Part shown: positions 9,095 through 17,874 of the stretch, piece by piece
How positions within the stretch are numbered: position 1 is the stretch's first letter
How the letters are laid out: every line of letters starts with the position of its first letter
NCBI GenBank assembly: GCA_965279735.1
Contig: OZ257260.1
Span: 2,542,001-2,606,000, forward strand
Direction: 5' to 3'
From: CAIUGU01 sp965279735
GTDB lineage: Bacteria; Pseudomonadota; Gammaproteobacteria; Steroidobacterales; Steroidobacteraceae
Length of the DNA: 64,000 bases
The notes under the pieces: generated by a model
Told to the model about the DNA's origin: nothing
What the model saw: only the letters and a program-made list of their open reading frames with translations
Database searches by the model: none
Made by a program: the position numbers and the translations under genes

Positions 9095-9895
9095 ATGGGC
9101 AGACCGCTGTTCGTATCCGCCATGAGAGCGGCAACACTCGCATTGCTCTTCGCCACGCCTTTGACGGGCTGGACCGCACAACCTGCTTCCCTGCCGGACT
9201 GGAGCGGCGTGTGGCAGCTCAAGGGTCGCGGCGAAGCACCGGCCAGTGCGGCCAAGGCGGGGCCGAAGGTCGGGGATCACATCCGACCCCGGTACAACGC
9301 GGAGTGGGAAAGGAAATATCTGGCGAATGCCGAACTCGTCAAGGAAGACCGGTTCCCGGATCCCCTGAGTTTGTGCGGCATCCCCGTCGGCTACCCGAGA
9401 GTCCTGAATCTTCCCGATTCCTACGAGTTCGTGATACGCCCCGAGCGGGTCTGGATACTGACGGAAAACGGGCCGAACCTGATGCGCATCTACACGGATG
9501 GACGCGCCCATCCACCCGCGGACGAAATGTGGCCGACCTACACGGGAGATTCCGTTGGCCACTGGGAAGGCGCCACGCTCGTGTTCGATACCGTCAGCAT
9601 CAAGAGCGACGGCGACACCATCTTCGATCGTACCGGCATCGTCTTCAGCGGCCAGATGCATATCGTCACGCGCATCACGAGTACACCTCCGGATTCTTTG
9701 ACGGCGGAATTCACCATCGACGACCCGGGTGCCCTTCTCGAGCCGTGGAAAGTCATCCGGCAGTTCCAGCGCATCGAAGCAAACGCGCGCGTGTACGACT
9801 ATGCCTGCCGCGAAAACAACCGCAATCCCATCGATGCCAGCGGCAAGACGCTGACCCTGGGAACGGATGGCCGCGTGATCGATATCGTGCGCTGA
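9095..9895 (+). CDS. Periplasmic protein, paralogue of the 18.3-kb gene
   Basis: A 266-residue exported protein of unknown function with a signal peptide ending at GWTAQ. The ATG at 9095 was chosen because AGGGGGA lies just upstream and the extension to 9029 is not signal-like. A conserved core DGRAHPPADE...PTYTGDSVGHWEG...LVFDTV and the C-terminal CRENNRNP are shared with the protein at 18256-19092. A DUF6152 gene follows after 31 bp, a pairing that suggests a shared pathway, but neither domain has a known activity. Confidence 0.75.
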   Translation: MGRPLFVSAMRAATLALLFATPLTGWTAQPASLPDWSGVWQLKGRGEAPASAAKAGPKVGDHIRPRYNAEWERKYLANAELVKEDRFPDPLSLCGIPVGYPRVLNLPDSYEFVIRPERVWILTENGPNLMRIYTDGRAHPPADEMWPTYTGDSVGHWEGATLVFDTVSIKSDGDTIFDRTGIVFSGQMHIVTRITSTPPDSLTAEFTIDDPGALLEPWKVIRQFQRIEANARVYDYACRENNRNPIDASGKTLTLGTDGRVIDIVR

Positions 9896-9926
9896 ACGAC
9901 AACATCATCGATTCGGGAGGTGCTCC

Positions 9927-10313
9927 ATGTTTAAAAGAATACGTCCTGCACTGGTGGCTCTGGCCACGATCCCTGCGCTCTATGCCAGCGTCGGCCTTGC
10001 GCACCACTCTACCGGCATGTTCGACCGGACGAAGACGCTGCATCTCGAGGGCACCGTCAAGGAATTCCAGTGGACCAATCCACACTCCTGGATCCAGCTC
10101 AACGTCACTACGCCTGCTGGTGTTGTTGAAGAATGGAGCATCGAAGGCAACAGCCCCAACCAGCTCATCCGTCTGGGATGGAAACCGACCATCCTGAAGC
10201 CAGGCGATCCGGTCACCATCATCGTTTATCCGATGCGCGACGGCGCCAAGGGCGGCATGTTCGTCGGACTCAAGATGGCCGATGGCAAAGTGCTGGGGGA
10301 ATTTGCGCCTTGA
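9927..10313 (+). CDS. DUF6152 family periplasmic protein
   Basis: A 128-residue protein with a signal peptide ending at SVGLA and a mature N-terminus HHSTGMFD, a His-His start typical of DUF6152. The conserved F-x-W-x-N-P-H-S-W segment (residues ~49-57) is present. The ribosome binding site GGGAGG is at 9916-9921. It is the second gene of a likely operon with the upstream periplasmic protein. Function unknown; the exposed His pair could bind metal, which is inference. Confidence 0.85.
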   Translation: MFKRIRPALVALATIPALYASVGLAHHSTGMFDRTKTLHLEGTVKEFQWTNPHSWIQLNVTTPAGVVEEWSIEGNSPNQLIRLGWKPTILKPGDPVTIIVYPMRDGAKGGMFVGLKMADGKVLGEFAP

Positions 10314-10396
10314 AGTGATTGCTCTCCGGCTTGCGGCTGAGGAAGGGGCATGAAACCCTCCCGGGGGTCCTGGCAGCATTGATCAAGGCCCCCTCC

Positions 10397-11719
10397 GTGA
10401 AATCACAACCGTCTGACTTCGATACCCTGGTAATAGGCGCAGGTGCCGCAGGTTTGGCTGCTGCTGCCGAACTTTCGCTCGCCGGGCAATCGGTCTGCGT
10501 GCTGGAGGCGCGGGACCGGATTGGCGGCCGCATATTCACCCGGGTTGAGCCGCATCTCGCCGTGCCTCTCGAACTCGGAGCCGAGTTCATCCATGGCCTG
10601 TCACCTATGACGATGTCTTGGCTGCGCCGCGCCAAGACCCAGGTTGTCGACACAGCGCAGGAACACTGGCGCATGGAGGACGGCAAGCTCACGAACACGG
10701 ATGACGTGTTCGAGGAAATGCAGCGGGGCCTCAGCAAGATCAGGAAGCCCGCGAAGGATCTGCCTTTCAGCGAATTCCTGGACGGTCCGGCCAAAGGCAA
10801 ACTCTCACTTCGCGCCCGCGAGTTTGCCCGTACCCTGGTGCAAGGCTTCGATGCAGCGGATGCCAGCCGCGTCAGCACCTTGAAGACTCTCGAAGAATGG
10901 AGTGGCGGCAGCGCAGCCGATGCACCCACGTTCAGGCCCGTAGCTGGCTATGGCTCGCTGATCAGCGCATTGCACGGCGCGCTCGACCCACAGCGCGTGC
11001 AGTTGCACTTGAGCGCAGTTGTTCATGACGTTCATTGGCGACGCGGTGCCGTCCTGGTCGAAGGGACCCGTCATGGGCTGCCGTTCAGCATCAAGGCTCA
11101 ACGCGCCATCGTCACGCTGCCATTGGGCGTTCTGCAGCTTCCGGCCGAGGCGCCGGGGGCAGTGCGCTTCACACCTGCATTGAAGACAAAGCAAAAGGCC
11201 TTCGACGGACTCGCTGCAGGGCCAGTGCTCAAGGTGCTACTCAACTTCCGGAAGCCTTTCTGGGAAGAACTGGAGAACGCACGGTATCGCGGCACTGCTT
11301 TCTTTCATTCTCCTGGATCGCCCTTCCCCACTTTCTGGACAACCCTTCCTGTTCGCAGCTCATTGCTCGTCGCGTGGGCCGCCGGTCCGAATGCAGCGCG
11401 CCTTTCTGGCGTGGGCGAGGCAGAAGTCTTCCAGCTTGCCCTCGAAAGCCTGAACGCACTGTTTGGCAAACGGGCAAACGTCCGCGATCTTCTGAATAGT
11501 GCACATCTGCACGACTGGCAGTCCGATGTCTTCGCTTGTGGAGCGTACAGCTACGTCGTCGCGGGTGGCGTGGCAGCGCGCAAGCAACTGGCAGCCTCTC
11601 TTCAGGACACGCTGTTCTTCGCGGGCGAAGCAGCAGATGTCAGCGGCGCGGCGGCAACAGCCGAAGGCGCGTTACAAAGTGGCAAACGGGCAGCACATGA
11701 ATCAATGGACAAGAAATAG
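10397..11719 (+). CDS. FAD-dependent amine oxidase family protein
   Basis: A flavin amine oxidase family protein of about 440 residues. The dinucleotide-binding motif VIGAGAAGLAAA is near the N-terminus, followed by LEARDRIGGRI and, at the C-terminus, LFFAGEAAD...GAAATAEGALQSG, which binds the FAD pyrophosphate. The substrate (polyamine, monoamine or another amine) cannot be read from the sequence. The start is uncertain: GTG 10397 has AAGG eight bases upstream; TTG codons at 10319 and 10379 are alternatives. The stop abuts the ATG of the mutarotase-like gene, so they form an operon. Confidence 0.82.
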   Translation: MKSQPSDFDTLVIGAGAAGLAAAAELSLAGQSVCVLEARDRIGGRIFTRVEPHLAVPLELGAEFIHGLSPMTMSWLRRAKTQVVDTAQEHWRMEDGKLTNTDDVFEEMQRGLSKIRKPAKDLPFSEFLDGPAKGKLSLRAREFARTLVQGFDAADASRVSTLKTLEEWSGGSAADAPTFRPVAGYGSLISALHGALDPQRVQLHLSAVVHDVHWRRGAVLVEGTRHGLPFSIKAQRAIVTLPLGVLQLPAEAPGAVRFTPALKTKQKAFDGLAAGPVLKVLLNFRKPFWEELENARYRGTAFFHSPGSPFPTFWTTLPVRSSLLVAWAAGPNAARLSGVGEAEVFQLALESLNALFGKRANVRDLLNSAHLHDWQSDVFACGAYSYVVAGGVAARKQLAASLQDTLFFAGEAADVSGAAATAEGALQSGKRAAHESMDKK

Positions 11720-12586
11720 ATGATCAAGATCAGTTCCCCGGTCATCGCGGCCGAGCTGGATCCGAATGGCGCACAGCTGCACTCGCTGCGTGATCGGTCA
11801 GGACGCGATTTTCTGTGGCACGGTGATCCCAAGGTCTGGGCTGGCCGGGCGCCGATTCTCTTTCCCATCGTCGGCATGTTGAATGGTGGAAAATTCCGGA
11901 TGGGAAGTCGCGAGTACTCGCTCGCAAGGCATGGTTTTGCACGAGGCAGTATTTTCGACGTCGTGCAGAACAACCCTTCTACGGTGGTCTTTCGTCTGCG
12001 CAGCTCCGAGGCCACGCTCCCTGTCTATCCGTTCCGGTTCCAGCTGGAGATGCGTTACCAGGTGGAGGGATCCACGCTGTCAGTGCTGGCCTCCATCCGG
12101 AATGACGGCAAGGAAAGGATGCCGGCGAGTCTTGGCTATCACCCGGGCTTCCTGTGGCCCCTGCCTTCCGGCCAGTCGCGGTCATCGCACTTCATCGAAT
12201 TCGAGACCGACGAACCCGCGCCCATCAGACGCATCGATGCTCAGGGCCTGCTGTCGCCGCAAAGCCACCCGACTCCGATCAAGAACCGCAGATTGATGCT
12301 CGACGACGCGCTGTTTGAGGACGACGTCATCATCCTCGACGACTTCAAGAGCCGTCGTGTTCTCTACGGGGCGGAGAGCGGACCCAAGGTCGAGATCGGT
12401 TTCCCGGACGCAAAGTATCTCGGGCTGTGGACCAAGCCCGGAGCGCCATTCATCTGCATCGAGCCCTGGCAGGGCATCACCGATCCATCAGGCTTCGCGG
12501 CCGACATCTTCGACAAACCCGGCATCTTCGCGATCGCGCCGGGCGACAGTCACAGCTTCGGCATGACGATCGCAATAAGGGAATAG
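11720..12586 (+). CDS. Aldose 1-epimerase family protein (LacX-like)
   Basis: A 288-residue galactose-mutarotase-fold protein. Family features visible: a GAQLHSL segment near the start, PILFPIVG, ARHGFARG with the conserved His, SLGYHPGF with a second conserved His, and a C-terminal ICIEPWQG with the catalytic Glu. It likely interconverts alpha and beta anomers of a sugar or acts on a sugar derivative. The ATG follows the upstream stop with no gap, so translation is coupled to the amine oxidase. Confidence 0.85.
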   Translation: MIKISSPVIAAELDPNGAQLHSLRDRSGRDFLWHGDPKVWAGRAPILFPIVGMLNGGKFRMGSREYSLARHGFARGSIFDVVQNNPSTVVFRLRSSEATLPVYPFRFQLEMRYQVEGSTLSVLASIRNDGKERMPASLGYHPGFLWPLPSGQSRSSHFIEFETDEPAPIRRIDAQGLLSPQSHPTPIKNRRLMLDDALFEDDVIILDDFKSRRVLYGAESGPKVEIGFPDAKYLGLWTKPGAPFICIEPWQGITDPSGFAADIFDKPGIFAIAPGDSHSFGMTIAIRE

Positions 12587-12597
12587 ACCCTGACGCC

Positions 12598-13545
12598 CTA
12601 CTCTTGAGCCACGGAGCTTTCCGGTGGCTTTGCGAGAAATTTCTTAACCGGTTCAATGGAACGCGCTGGCGACTCTTCCTGCGGCAGATGACCCACGCCT
12701 GCCAACGGGACCAAGGTGCTGTCGGGTAACGCCCGCACGTAGTCCGCCGCATTCGCAAACGGGATCATCCCGTCCTGCTCTCCCCACAGCAACAACACAG
12801 GGACCCGAATCTGCTTCAGATACGGCACAGGGTCCTCGAGGACGGTCTGCCCGAGCCGCACGAGCATCGCATCGCGGATTCCGGGGGCCAGCATCATGTC
12901 GTAGTAGCGCGCTACCAGCTCATCGGTCATGACTGCCTTGTTCACGTAGCCGGGAGCGAGATTCATCTTGAGGACAGCCTTGGGCAGAACGTAGCGCATC
13001 AGCTTCAGCGGCCCAGGCACGCTGGGCGCCTTTCCGTACTCGAACCCGGGACTCGCGAAGCCATCGGGCGAGATCAGGATCAACTTCTCCATGCGCTCGG
13101 GATGGAGGGCGGCAAACTTCCAGGCAATACGGCCACCGAGCGAGTTCCCTACGACGGTGGCACGGTCAATGTGAAGGGAGTCCAGCAAAGCGATCAGGAC
13201 TTGCACTGTCCGCGGGTCAGTGTAGTCACCCGATGGATCCGGACCCGTCAGCCCAAAGCCCGGCAGATCGAGACGGACAACCCGGTATTCGGGCAACAGC
13301 TTCGCCCACTCATCCCAGGTCTGCAGGCTCGACCCGAATCCATGGAGCAAGAGTACAGCCGGAGCCTCGACAGGCCCGCTCTCGCGAACGTGCAAACGCA
13401 GACCTGCTACCTCGCGGAAATCCGACGGGCCTTCCGCGTACTTCGCTTCCAGCACTTCGCGCGATTTGTCGGGGGTCCAGAGCCAGGCTGCAGCCAGAGC
13501 AATGACCAGAAAAACGACGATCAAAACGGTCCGCAATGTTGTCAC
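12598..13545 (-). CDS. Membrane-anchored alpha/beta hydrolase
   Basis: A 315-residue alpha/beta hydrolase with an N-terminal transmembrane anchor (residues ~8-24). The oxyanion HGFG, nucleophile elbow GNSLGG, acid LWGEQDG and base GVGHLPQEE are all in family positions, so it should be active. The start is GTG at 13543-13545. Substrate unknown; anchored relatives include esterases and C-C bond hydrolases. It converges on the mutarotase-like gene with an 11-bp gap. Confidence 0.85.
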   Translation of the reverse strand: MTTLRTVLIVVFLVIALAAAWLWTPDKSREVLEAKYAEGPSDFREVAGLRLHVRESGPVEAPAVLLLHGFGSSLQTWDEWAKLLPEYRVVRLDLPGFGLTGPDPSGDYTDPRTVQVLIALLDSLHIDRATVVGNSLGGRIAWKFAALHPERMEKLILISPDGFASPGFEYGKAPSVPGPLKLMRYVLPKAVLKMNLAPGYVNKAVMTDELVARYYDMMLAPGIRDAMLVRLGQTVLEDPVPYLKQIRVPVLLLWGEQDGMIPFANAADYVRALPDSTLVPLAGVGHLPQEESPARSIEPVKKFLAKPPESSVAQE

Positions 13546-13614
13546 TTACGTTTCTGCTGATTGAGTGCCTGCCTGATGGTAACCGGTGAGAGGCCACACG
13601 AACACGAGCGGGGC

Positions 13615-14121
13615 TCATCGATAGGCCACGAGAAAACCCATTGCACACGCGGCGGCATAAAGAGCAAGACCGAAAATGCTGTGCGTGACGAGACTGCGCC
13701 GGCGAGCCGCGTTGGGACGTGGCGTACGACTGGCAGCGATGCCCGCTCCCATTCCGGGCTGCATCAACAGGAAGGGTGCCGCTACTCCGCCGATCCCCAC
13801 CAGCAGTGCCGGGCCAATCGTTGGTTGGCGGGCCCAGTCAATGCCCCAGATGGCGAGGAGCAGCGATGCAAACGCAATTCCGGTGAGGTAGTGGAATGAC
13901 CAGCCAACCAGAAGCTCGCGCCGCAACGGCGGCGACGCGCTGATGCGGTCGTGACGAAAGCGTCCGCGAGGCATGTAAGCAACCCAGCGACCTACAAGGC
14001 GGTAGTCGGGCAAGGCTACATTGAACAGCCCCTTGAGCGTGACTGCCCAGATGTCCAGCAGGATGGTTGCACCGACGCCGATCACCACGACGCCTAGCAG
14101 ATACTCCCGGAATTCAGCCAT
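13615..14121 (-). CDS. DUF2938 integral membrane protein
   Basis: A 168-residue protein with four hydrophobic segments (about residues 8-30, 72-92, 100-120 and 145-166) and the DUF2938 signature DIWAVTLKGLF...VGRWVAYMPRG. Function unknown. It is transcribed divergently from the MerR-type regulator, with a MerR-type promoter and SoxR-like operator between them, so it is the obvious target of that regulator. Confidence 0.85.
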   Translation of the reverse strand: MAEFREYLLGVVVIGVGATILLDIWAVTLKGLFNVALPDYRLVGRWVAYMPRGRFRHDRISASPPLRRELLVGWSFHYLTGIAFASLLLAIWGIDWARQPTIGPALLVGIGGVAAPFLLMQPGMGAGIAASRTPRPNAARRRSLVTHSIFGLALYAAACAMGFLVAYR

Positions 14122-14159
14122 TTTCCCGCTCCTCTTGCTTGCAGCGAACCAATGGCTTC

Positions 14160-14190
14160 ACTATGGCACTTCAAGTCGACTTGAGGTCAA
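14160..14190 (-). promoter_or_regulatory. MerR-type promoter with SoxR-like operator for the DUF2938 gene
   Basis: Read on the minus strand there is a -35 TTGACC (14185-14190), a 19-bp spacer and a -10 CATAGT (14160-14165). The long spacer is the hallmark of promoters activated by MerR family proteins. The spacer holds CCTCAAGTCGACTTGAAG (14169-14186), nearly the Escherichia coli SoxR box CCTCAAGTTAACTTGAGG. The operator also lies 8 bp before the regulator's own ATG, so autoregulation is likely. Confidence 0.8.
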
Positions 14191-14194
14191 GAGC

Positions 14195-14635
14195 ATGAAA
14201 GACCTGGACATCACGGAAGTCGCGAAACGCTCCGGCGTTCCTGCCTCGGCGCTGCGCTTCTATGAAGAAAAGAAGCTGATAGCTTCAACCGGGAGGCGCG
14301 GATTGCGGCGTCTGTTCGATCCTTCAATCATCGAACGACTGACTTTGATTTCATTGGGCCGATCCGCAGGCTTTTCGCTGGACGAGATCGCACTCATGTT
14401 CACGGCCAACGGTCGGCCGCGCATTGATCGCAAGATGCTCACGAGTAAAGCGGATGAGCTCGATGAAACGATCCGCCATCTGAGCATCATGCGCGACAGC
14501 CTGCGGCACGCTGCTGCCTGCCCGGCGCCGAGTCACATGGAATGCCCCACCTTTCGCCGCATACTGCGGGCAGTCGAGACCGGAGCTATAAAGAAGACGA
14601 AGAAGAAAGTTCTGGCCACCGCGAAGGGAGAATGA
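14195..14635 (+). CDS. SoxR-like MerR family regulator lacking the Fe-S cysteines
   Basis: A 146-residue MerR family protein. The DNA-binding helix-turn-helix EVAKRSGVPASALRFYE is almost that of SoxR (EVAKRSGVAVSALHFYE), in agreement with the SoxR-like operator beside it. SoxR senses redox stress through a [2Fe-2S] cluster held by C-x2-C-x-C-x5-C; here the corresponding region reads ACPAPSHMECPTF with only two Cys, so it cannot hold that cluster the same way. It could sense another signal, perhaps by a thiol pair or bound metal. The start is the ATG at 14195; the upstream frame extension is not MerR-like. Confidence 0.88.
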   Translation: MKDLDITEVAKRSGVPASALRFYEEKKLIASTGRRGLRRLFDPSIIERLTLISLGRSAGFSLDEIALMFTANGRPRIDRKMLTSKADELDETIRHLSIMRDSLRHAAACPAPSHMECPTFRRILRAVETGAIKKTKKKVLATAKGE

Positions 14636-14679
14636 AATCTGGTGGCATACTGCCGCGGCCGGACAACAAGGGACCGACC

Positions 14680-15525
14680 ATGAGCCAGAACGAAAGGTGG
14701 ACTTGTCCCACCTGCAACGTGCCGGTTGCCACACCATTCTGTCCCACGTGTGGCGAGCATGCACTGCACACACGCGAACTCACGCTGCGGGCGCTCTTCG
14801 AACAGCTCTTCGAGGCCTTCACCAACATCGACGGCCGCCTGATCCGCAGCTTCCGATTTCTCGTGAGCCGGCCAGGTGCACTTACGATTGCTTACCTGAA
14901 GGGGCAACGGAAACCCTACATCGGACCCGTTGCATTGTTCCTGATCATCAACGTGATCTTCTTTGCGGTGGAGTCAATGACCGGCGGCGAAGTATTTACT
15001 ACACCACTTGAGTCACATCTCAAAACGCAGCCCTGGAGCGAGGCAATTCAGGGAGTGGTTGCCGGCAGGCTGCAAGAACAAGGAACAACGCTTGCCGCTT
15101 ACGAACCGGTCTTCGACCAGGCGATAGCCTCAAAAGCTCGGTCGCTGATCATCCTCATGGCGTTGGCATTCTCCATAGCGCCGGCACTCGTTTTTATGCG
15201 CAGCAGACGTCCGTTGATGGCCCACGTAGTATTTTCATTGCACTTCTATGCGTTCCTGCTTCTGCTGCTCTGCGTGGCGGCCTTGATCGAGGGCATCCAT
15301 TCATCCATTGGCTTCTTTGGCCTGGAATGGACCACTTTGGACTATACGATCTCCAGCTGCCTGCTCATTGCGAGCGCTGTCTACCTGTATCTTGCAGCCG
15401 GCAACGTCTACGGCAATCGCGGAATCGTCGGCATTCTGAAAGTCACGGCCCTCACCGTGTGCGTAGCCGCCGTCCTCTTCGGCTATCGCTTTGCCCTGTT
15501 TGTGCTTACTTTGTATACGACCTGA
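14680..15525 (+). CDS. DUF3667-type membrane protein with zinc ribbon
   Basis: A 281-residue protein. The N-terminus has a zinc ribbon, CPTCNVP...CPTCGEH, followed by the DUF3667 segment LFEAFTNIDGRLIRSFRFL and then about five transmembrane helices. Function unknown. ATG 14680 was chosen because the zinc ribbon starts directly after it and the upstream frame overlaps the regulator gene. It follows the MerR gene by 44 bp and might be cotranscribed. Confidence 0.82.
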   Translation: MSQNERWTCPTCNVPVATPFCPTCGEHALHTRELTLRALFEQLFEAFTNIDGRLIRSFRFLVSRPGALTIAYLKGQRKPYIGPVALFLIINVIFFAVESMTGGEVFTTPLESHLKTQPWSEAIQGVVAGRLQEQGTTLAAYEPVFDQAIASKARSLIILMALAFSIAPALVFMRSRRPLMAHVVFSLHFYAFLLLLLCVAALIEGIHSSIGFFGLEWTTLDYTISSCLLIASAVYLYLAAGNVYGNRGIVGILKVTALTVCVAAVLFGYRFALFVLTLYTT

Positions 15526-15563
15526 TTGCGGCTTTCTGCGTTGAGGCAGGATCTTTTTCGCGC

Positions 15564-16358
15564 TCAACGACGCGAACGCTTCTGCGCGAACAGCCAGTCG
15601 GGCAGCCCTTTCTCGGCAAACGCGACTGTCCAGACGTCGTGTCCGACATTGGGATATTCGGTGTACTTGACCGGGCTGCCAACGGCCTTGAGCGCCGCGA
15701 CCATGTCCCGGGATCCCGATACGGGCACAGTCATGTCTTTGGCACCATGGAACGCCCAGATCGCGACGTTCTTTGCGTCAACCACACGCGAAGAATCGCC
15801 GGCTCCACACAAGGGAACTGCAGCCGCAAACATCTCCGGGCGTTTGCTGACGATGTCCCACGTTCCATACCCGCCCAGCGATTGTCCGATCAAGTAAACC
15901 CGATCCGGATCAATCCCGAATTCCCTTGGCAATCTGCCGATGAGCGCTAAGACATCCTCGGCATACGGCGCGAGCGAATCCGTTTCAGCAGCACCCCACT
16001 GAGCTCCGACAGGCACCTGCGGCGCGAGCACAAACGCAGGGTGTTTTGCCTGCATTGCCGCCGTCGTCCAGAGATGAGTGCCGGCTGTATTGCCCTCTGC
16101 CAGTTGCTGGAGATTGTCCGAGCCCGATGCATTGGCACCGTGCAAATACACGATCAGCGGTAGTAATTTTTCAGCAGGTTGCCCGGCGGGAATGAAAAGC
16201 CGATAGGGAATCCGCCTTCCCTGCGAGCCGTTCATTGTTCGGGCGGAAAAGCCATCGACTGAATCCTGCGAATGTGCCGGGAGGGAAAGCGCGATCGACA
16301 GCAGGGCGATCGTACGGATGACCTGCAAAAAGCAGGTGCGAGCAAAAATCTTATTCAT
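15564..16358 (-). CDS. Secreted esterase (alpha/beta hydrolase, feruloyl-esterase-like)
   Basis: A 264-residue secreted alpha/beta hydrolase with a signal peptide ending at PAHSQ. It has IVYLHGANASGSD, the nucleophile elbow GQSLGGYG, the acid in FHGAKDMTVPV and the base in PNVGHDVW, the full triad of the prolyl-oligopeptidase/esterase-like group. Likely acts on carboxylic esters outside the cytoplasm. The ATG at 16358 overlaps the end of the upstream small membrane protein by 8 bp (ATGAATAA), so translation is coupled. Confidence 0.82.
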   Translation of the reverse strand: MNKIFARTCFLQVIRTIALLSIALSLPAHSQDSVDGFSARTMNGSQGRRIPYRLFIPAGQPAEKLLPLIVYLHGANASGSDNLQQLAEGNTAGTHLWTTAAMQAKHPAFVLAPQVPVGAQWGAAETDSLAPYAEDVLALIGRLPREFGIDPDRVYLIGQSLGGYGTWDIVSKRPEMFAAAVPLCGAGDSSRVVDAKNVAIWAFHGAKDMTVPVSGSRDMVAALKAVGSPVKYTEYPNVGHDVWTVAFAEKGLPDWLFAQKRSRR

Positions 16359-16542
16359 TCCGCGTTCCCCATCGCACCACGAAAATAATCGCAACCCCGA
16401 CAATGAAGGAAACGCCGCCGTAAACAGCCCACTTGATCTGTCCGGTCATGAAGCTGCCGGGTAATACGTTGATGCCCTGAAAGAACCAGATCAAACCAAT
16501 CAGAACCAGAAGAGCCCCCACCACGTTCAGCACGATTCGCAT
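16351..16542 (-). CDS. Small two-helix membrane protein
   Basis: A 63-residue protein with two transmembrane helices (about 4-24 and 39-57) and no catalytic residues. A good ribosome binding site, AGGAG, lies upstream of the ATG at 16540-16542. Its 3' end overlaps the esterase start. I do not know a function; similar small proteins are common in gammaproteobacteria. Confidence 0.7.
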   Translation of the reverse strand: MRIVLNVVGALLVLIGLIWFFQGINVLPGSFMTGQIKWAVYGGVSFIVGVAIIFVVRWGTRNE

Positions 16543-16625
16543 TGCTCTTCTCCTGATCTGTTACATGAACTTGGTGACCCTAATCTGAAGAACGAAGCAA
16601 AAATTATTCGCTGGAATCTTCAGTA

Positions 16626-17366
16626 CTACGGACAACCACCGGTCTTCAGATTGAAAACCACGAAAAGCTGCGCCCTCACATCAACCTGGCCGGCATCGTA
16701 TTGTCCGGGAACGAATTCGGGTATGCGATTTCTATCTTCCCGCTTGCTGGCGGTAACCACGATCTCGGAGAGAGTGCCATCGTTGCCGTCAGAACTGGTG
16801 TCAATGCTGTAAATATCTGCCAGACACCCGCCAAACTGCGCCGCCAGGAACTGCGCCTTCTGTTTGGCGTCCGCCGCCGCAAGACCCCGCGCCCTCTGCT
16901 TGATTTCGTCCGACGTCGACAACGTAAACTCCACAGAATTGACTTGGGTGATACCGGCTTTCAATGCTGCCTGCAGCACCGTATCAATTAGTGCGGTATC
17001 TCGCAGGGAAATTCTTATATCTCGTTCCGCAATGTATCCGAGCAATATCTCCTTAACTCCTCGATAGTCGATCTGGCGATCCAGTCTCAAGCCGCCAGAA
17101 GAATAATCTGCGGCGGAAACATTAAGATTCCCCAACGAAGCAAGCAGCTGTGTCACCATCCTCTCGACACCGTTTTTTGCCACTGCTGCCGAAGGCTCGG
17201 TTGCCCTTGCTGTTAGTTCCACGATCGCGCGGTCTGCCGGGACTGTAACTCGGCCGTGGCCAAGAGTGGCAACGTGCGGGCCATTCGGCGCATTGAAGTC
17301 GCGAGCTTCAGCGCCCGCCGTCAGCAGGACAAACAATAGGGATGCGAATGCCTTTAGTGCCCGCAT
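16626..17366 (-). CDS. SIMPL domain (DUF541) periplasmic protein
   Basis: A 246-residue protein with a signal peptide (residues 1-21) and a SIMPL/DUF541 domain: the typical opening GHGRVTVPADRAIVELTARA, then a repeated alpha/beta pattern and SKREDRNRIPEFVPG near the end. Family members such as YggE are periplasmic oligomers linked to oxidative stress protection. Start supported by AGGAG upstream of the ATG at 17364-17366. Confidence 0.85.
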   Translation of the reverse strand: MRALKAFASLLFVLLTAGAEARDFNAPNGPHVATLGHGRVTVPADRAIVELTARATEPSAAVAKNGVERMVTQLLASLGNLNVSAADYSSGGLRLDRQIDYRGVKEILLGYIAERDIRISLRDTALIDTVLQAALKAGITQVNSVEFTLSTSDEIKQRARGLAAADAKQKAQFLAAQFGGCLADIYSIDTSSDGNDGTLSEIVVTASKREDRNRIPEFVPGQYDAGQVDVRAQLFVVFNLKTGGCP

Positions 17367-17581
17367 GGAATTTCTCCTGTGTCAGATACGGCCGCCAGAT
17401 AGGCGTTGGTTCGCGTCCAACAACCTCAATGTTCTTCTCCCGAGCAAGGAGTGGCTTCCGTGTTGCCTATCTTTGATGTTCTTGCGTAAAGCATAGGCTT
17501 GGACAAGTTTGAAAATCCAGCCTGCCCGTCCTGGGGCCATGCAAAAATCCTGGTTGGGTTTCTAGATGCGGCAATGCAGCT

Positions 17582-17800
17582 CGAGCGAGCGTTCACATCT
17601 CCCCTCATTTCCGTCGATCTGTCGATCGCCGCCGCGCGGACGCTGGTACGAAATAGTCGATGGTCTTTCAAGATGCGGTGCCCAACACGTATTTCGTGCC
17701 CGGCCGCGCAAGGTTTGGCAAAATCGCGAAAGTCCCTTCGCGATTTTGAACCACGATAGACCATGAGACGGAAATGAGGGGAGATGGGGACGGGAGCGAG
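17582..17800. repeat. 219-bp inverted-repeat element, copy 1
   Basis: The gap 17367-17874 has no gene and holds this element. Its ends pair: 17591-17615 with 17767-17791 (23 of 25, the inner 17 perfect), with looser pairing outward to 17582 and 17800. Inside are two hairpins: 17645-17655 with 17690-17700, and a perfect 12-bp stem 17719-17730 with 17737-17748. A second full copy lies at 22085-22303 and a right-end fragment at 22816-22849. There is no transposase inside, so it is MITE-like or a structured RNA gene. Short ORFs through it are chance. Confidence 0.85.
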
Positions 17801-17874
17801 AACAGCGGGCTTTCAAAAAAAAATCGATAGCCGGATACCTGCTACAGTTTCTTACCCTTATAAGGAGAACGACC

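Noticed and set aside
17566..17766. A 66-codon ORF in the 219-bp element, similar to one at 22.0-22.3 kb
   Set aside because: The shared peptide simply reflects the repeated DNA; the differences between copies preserve base pairs rather than amino acids.
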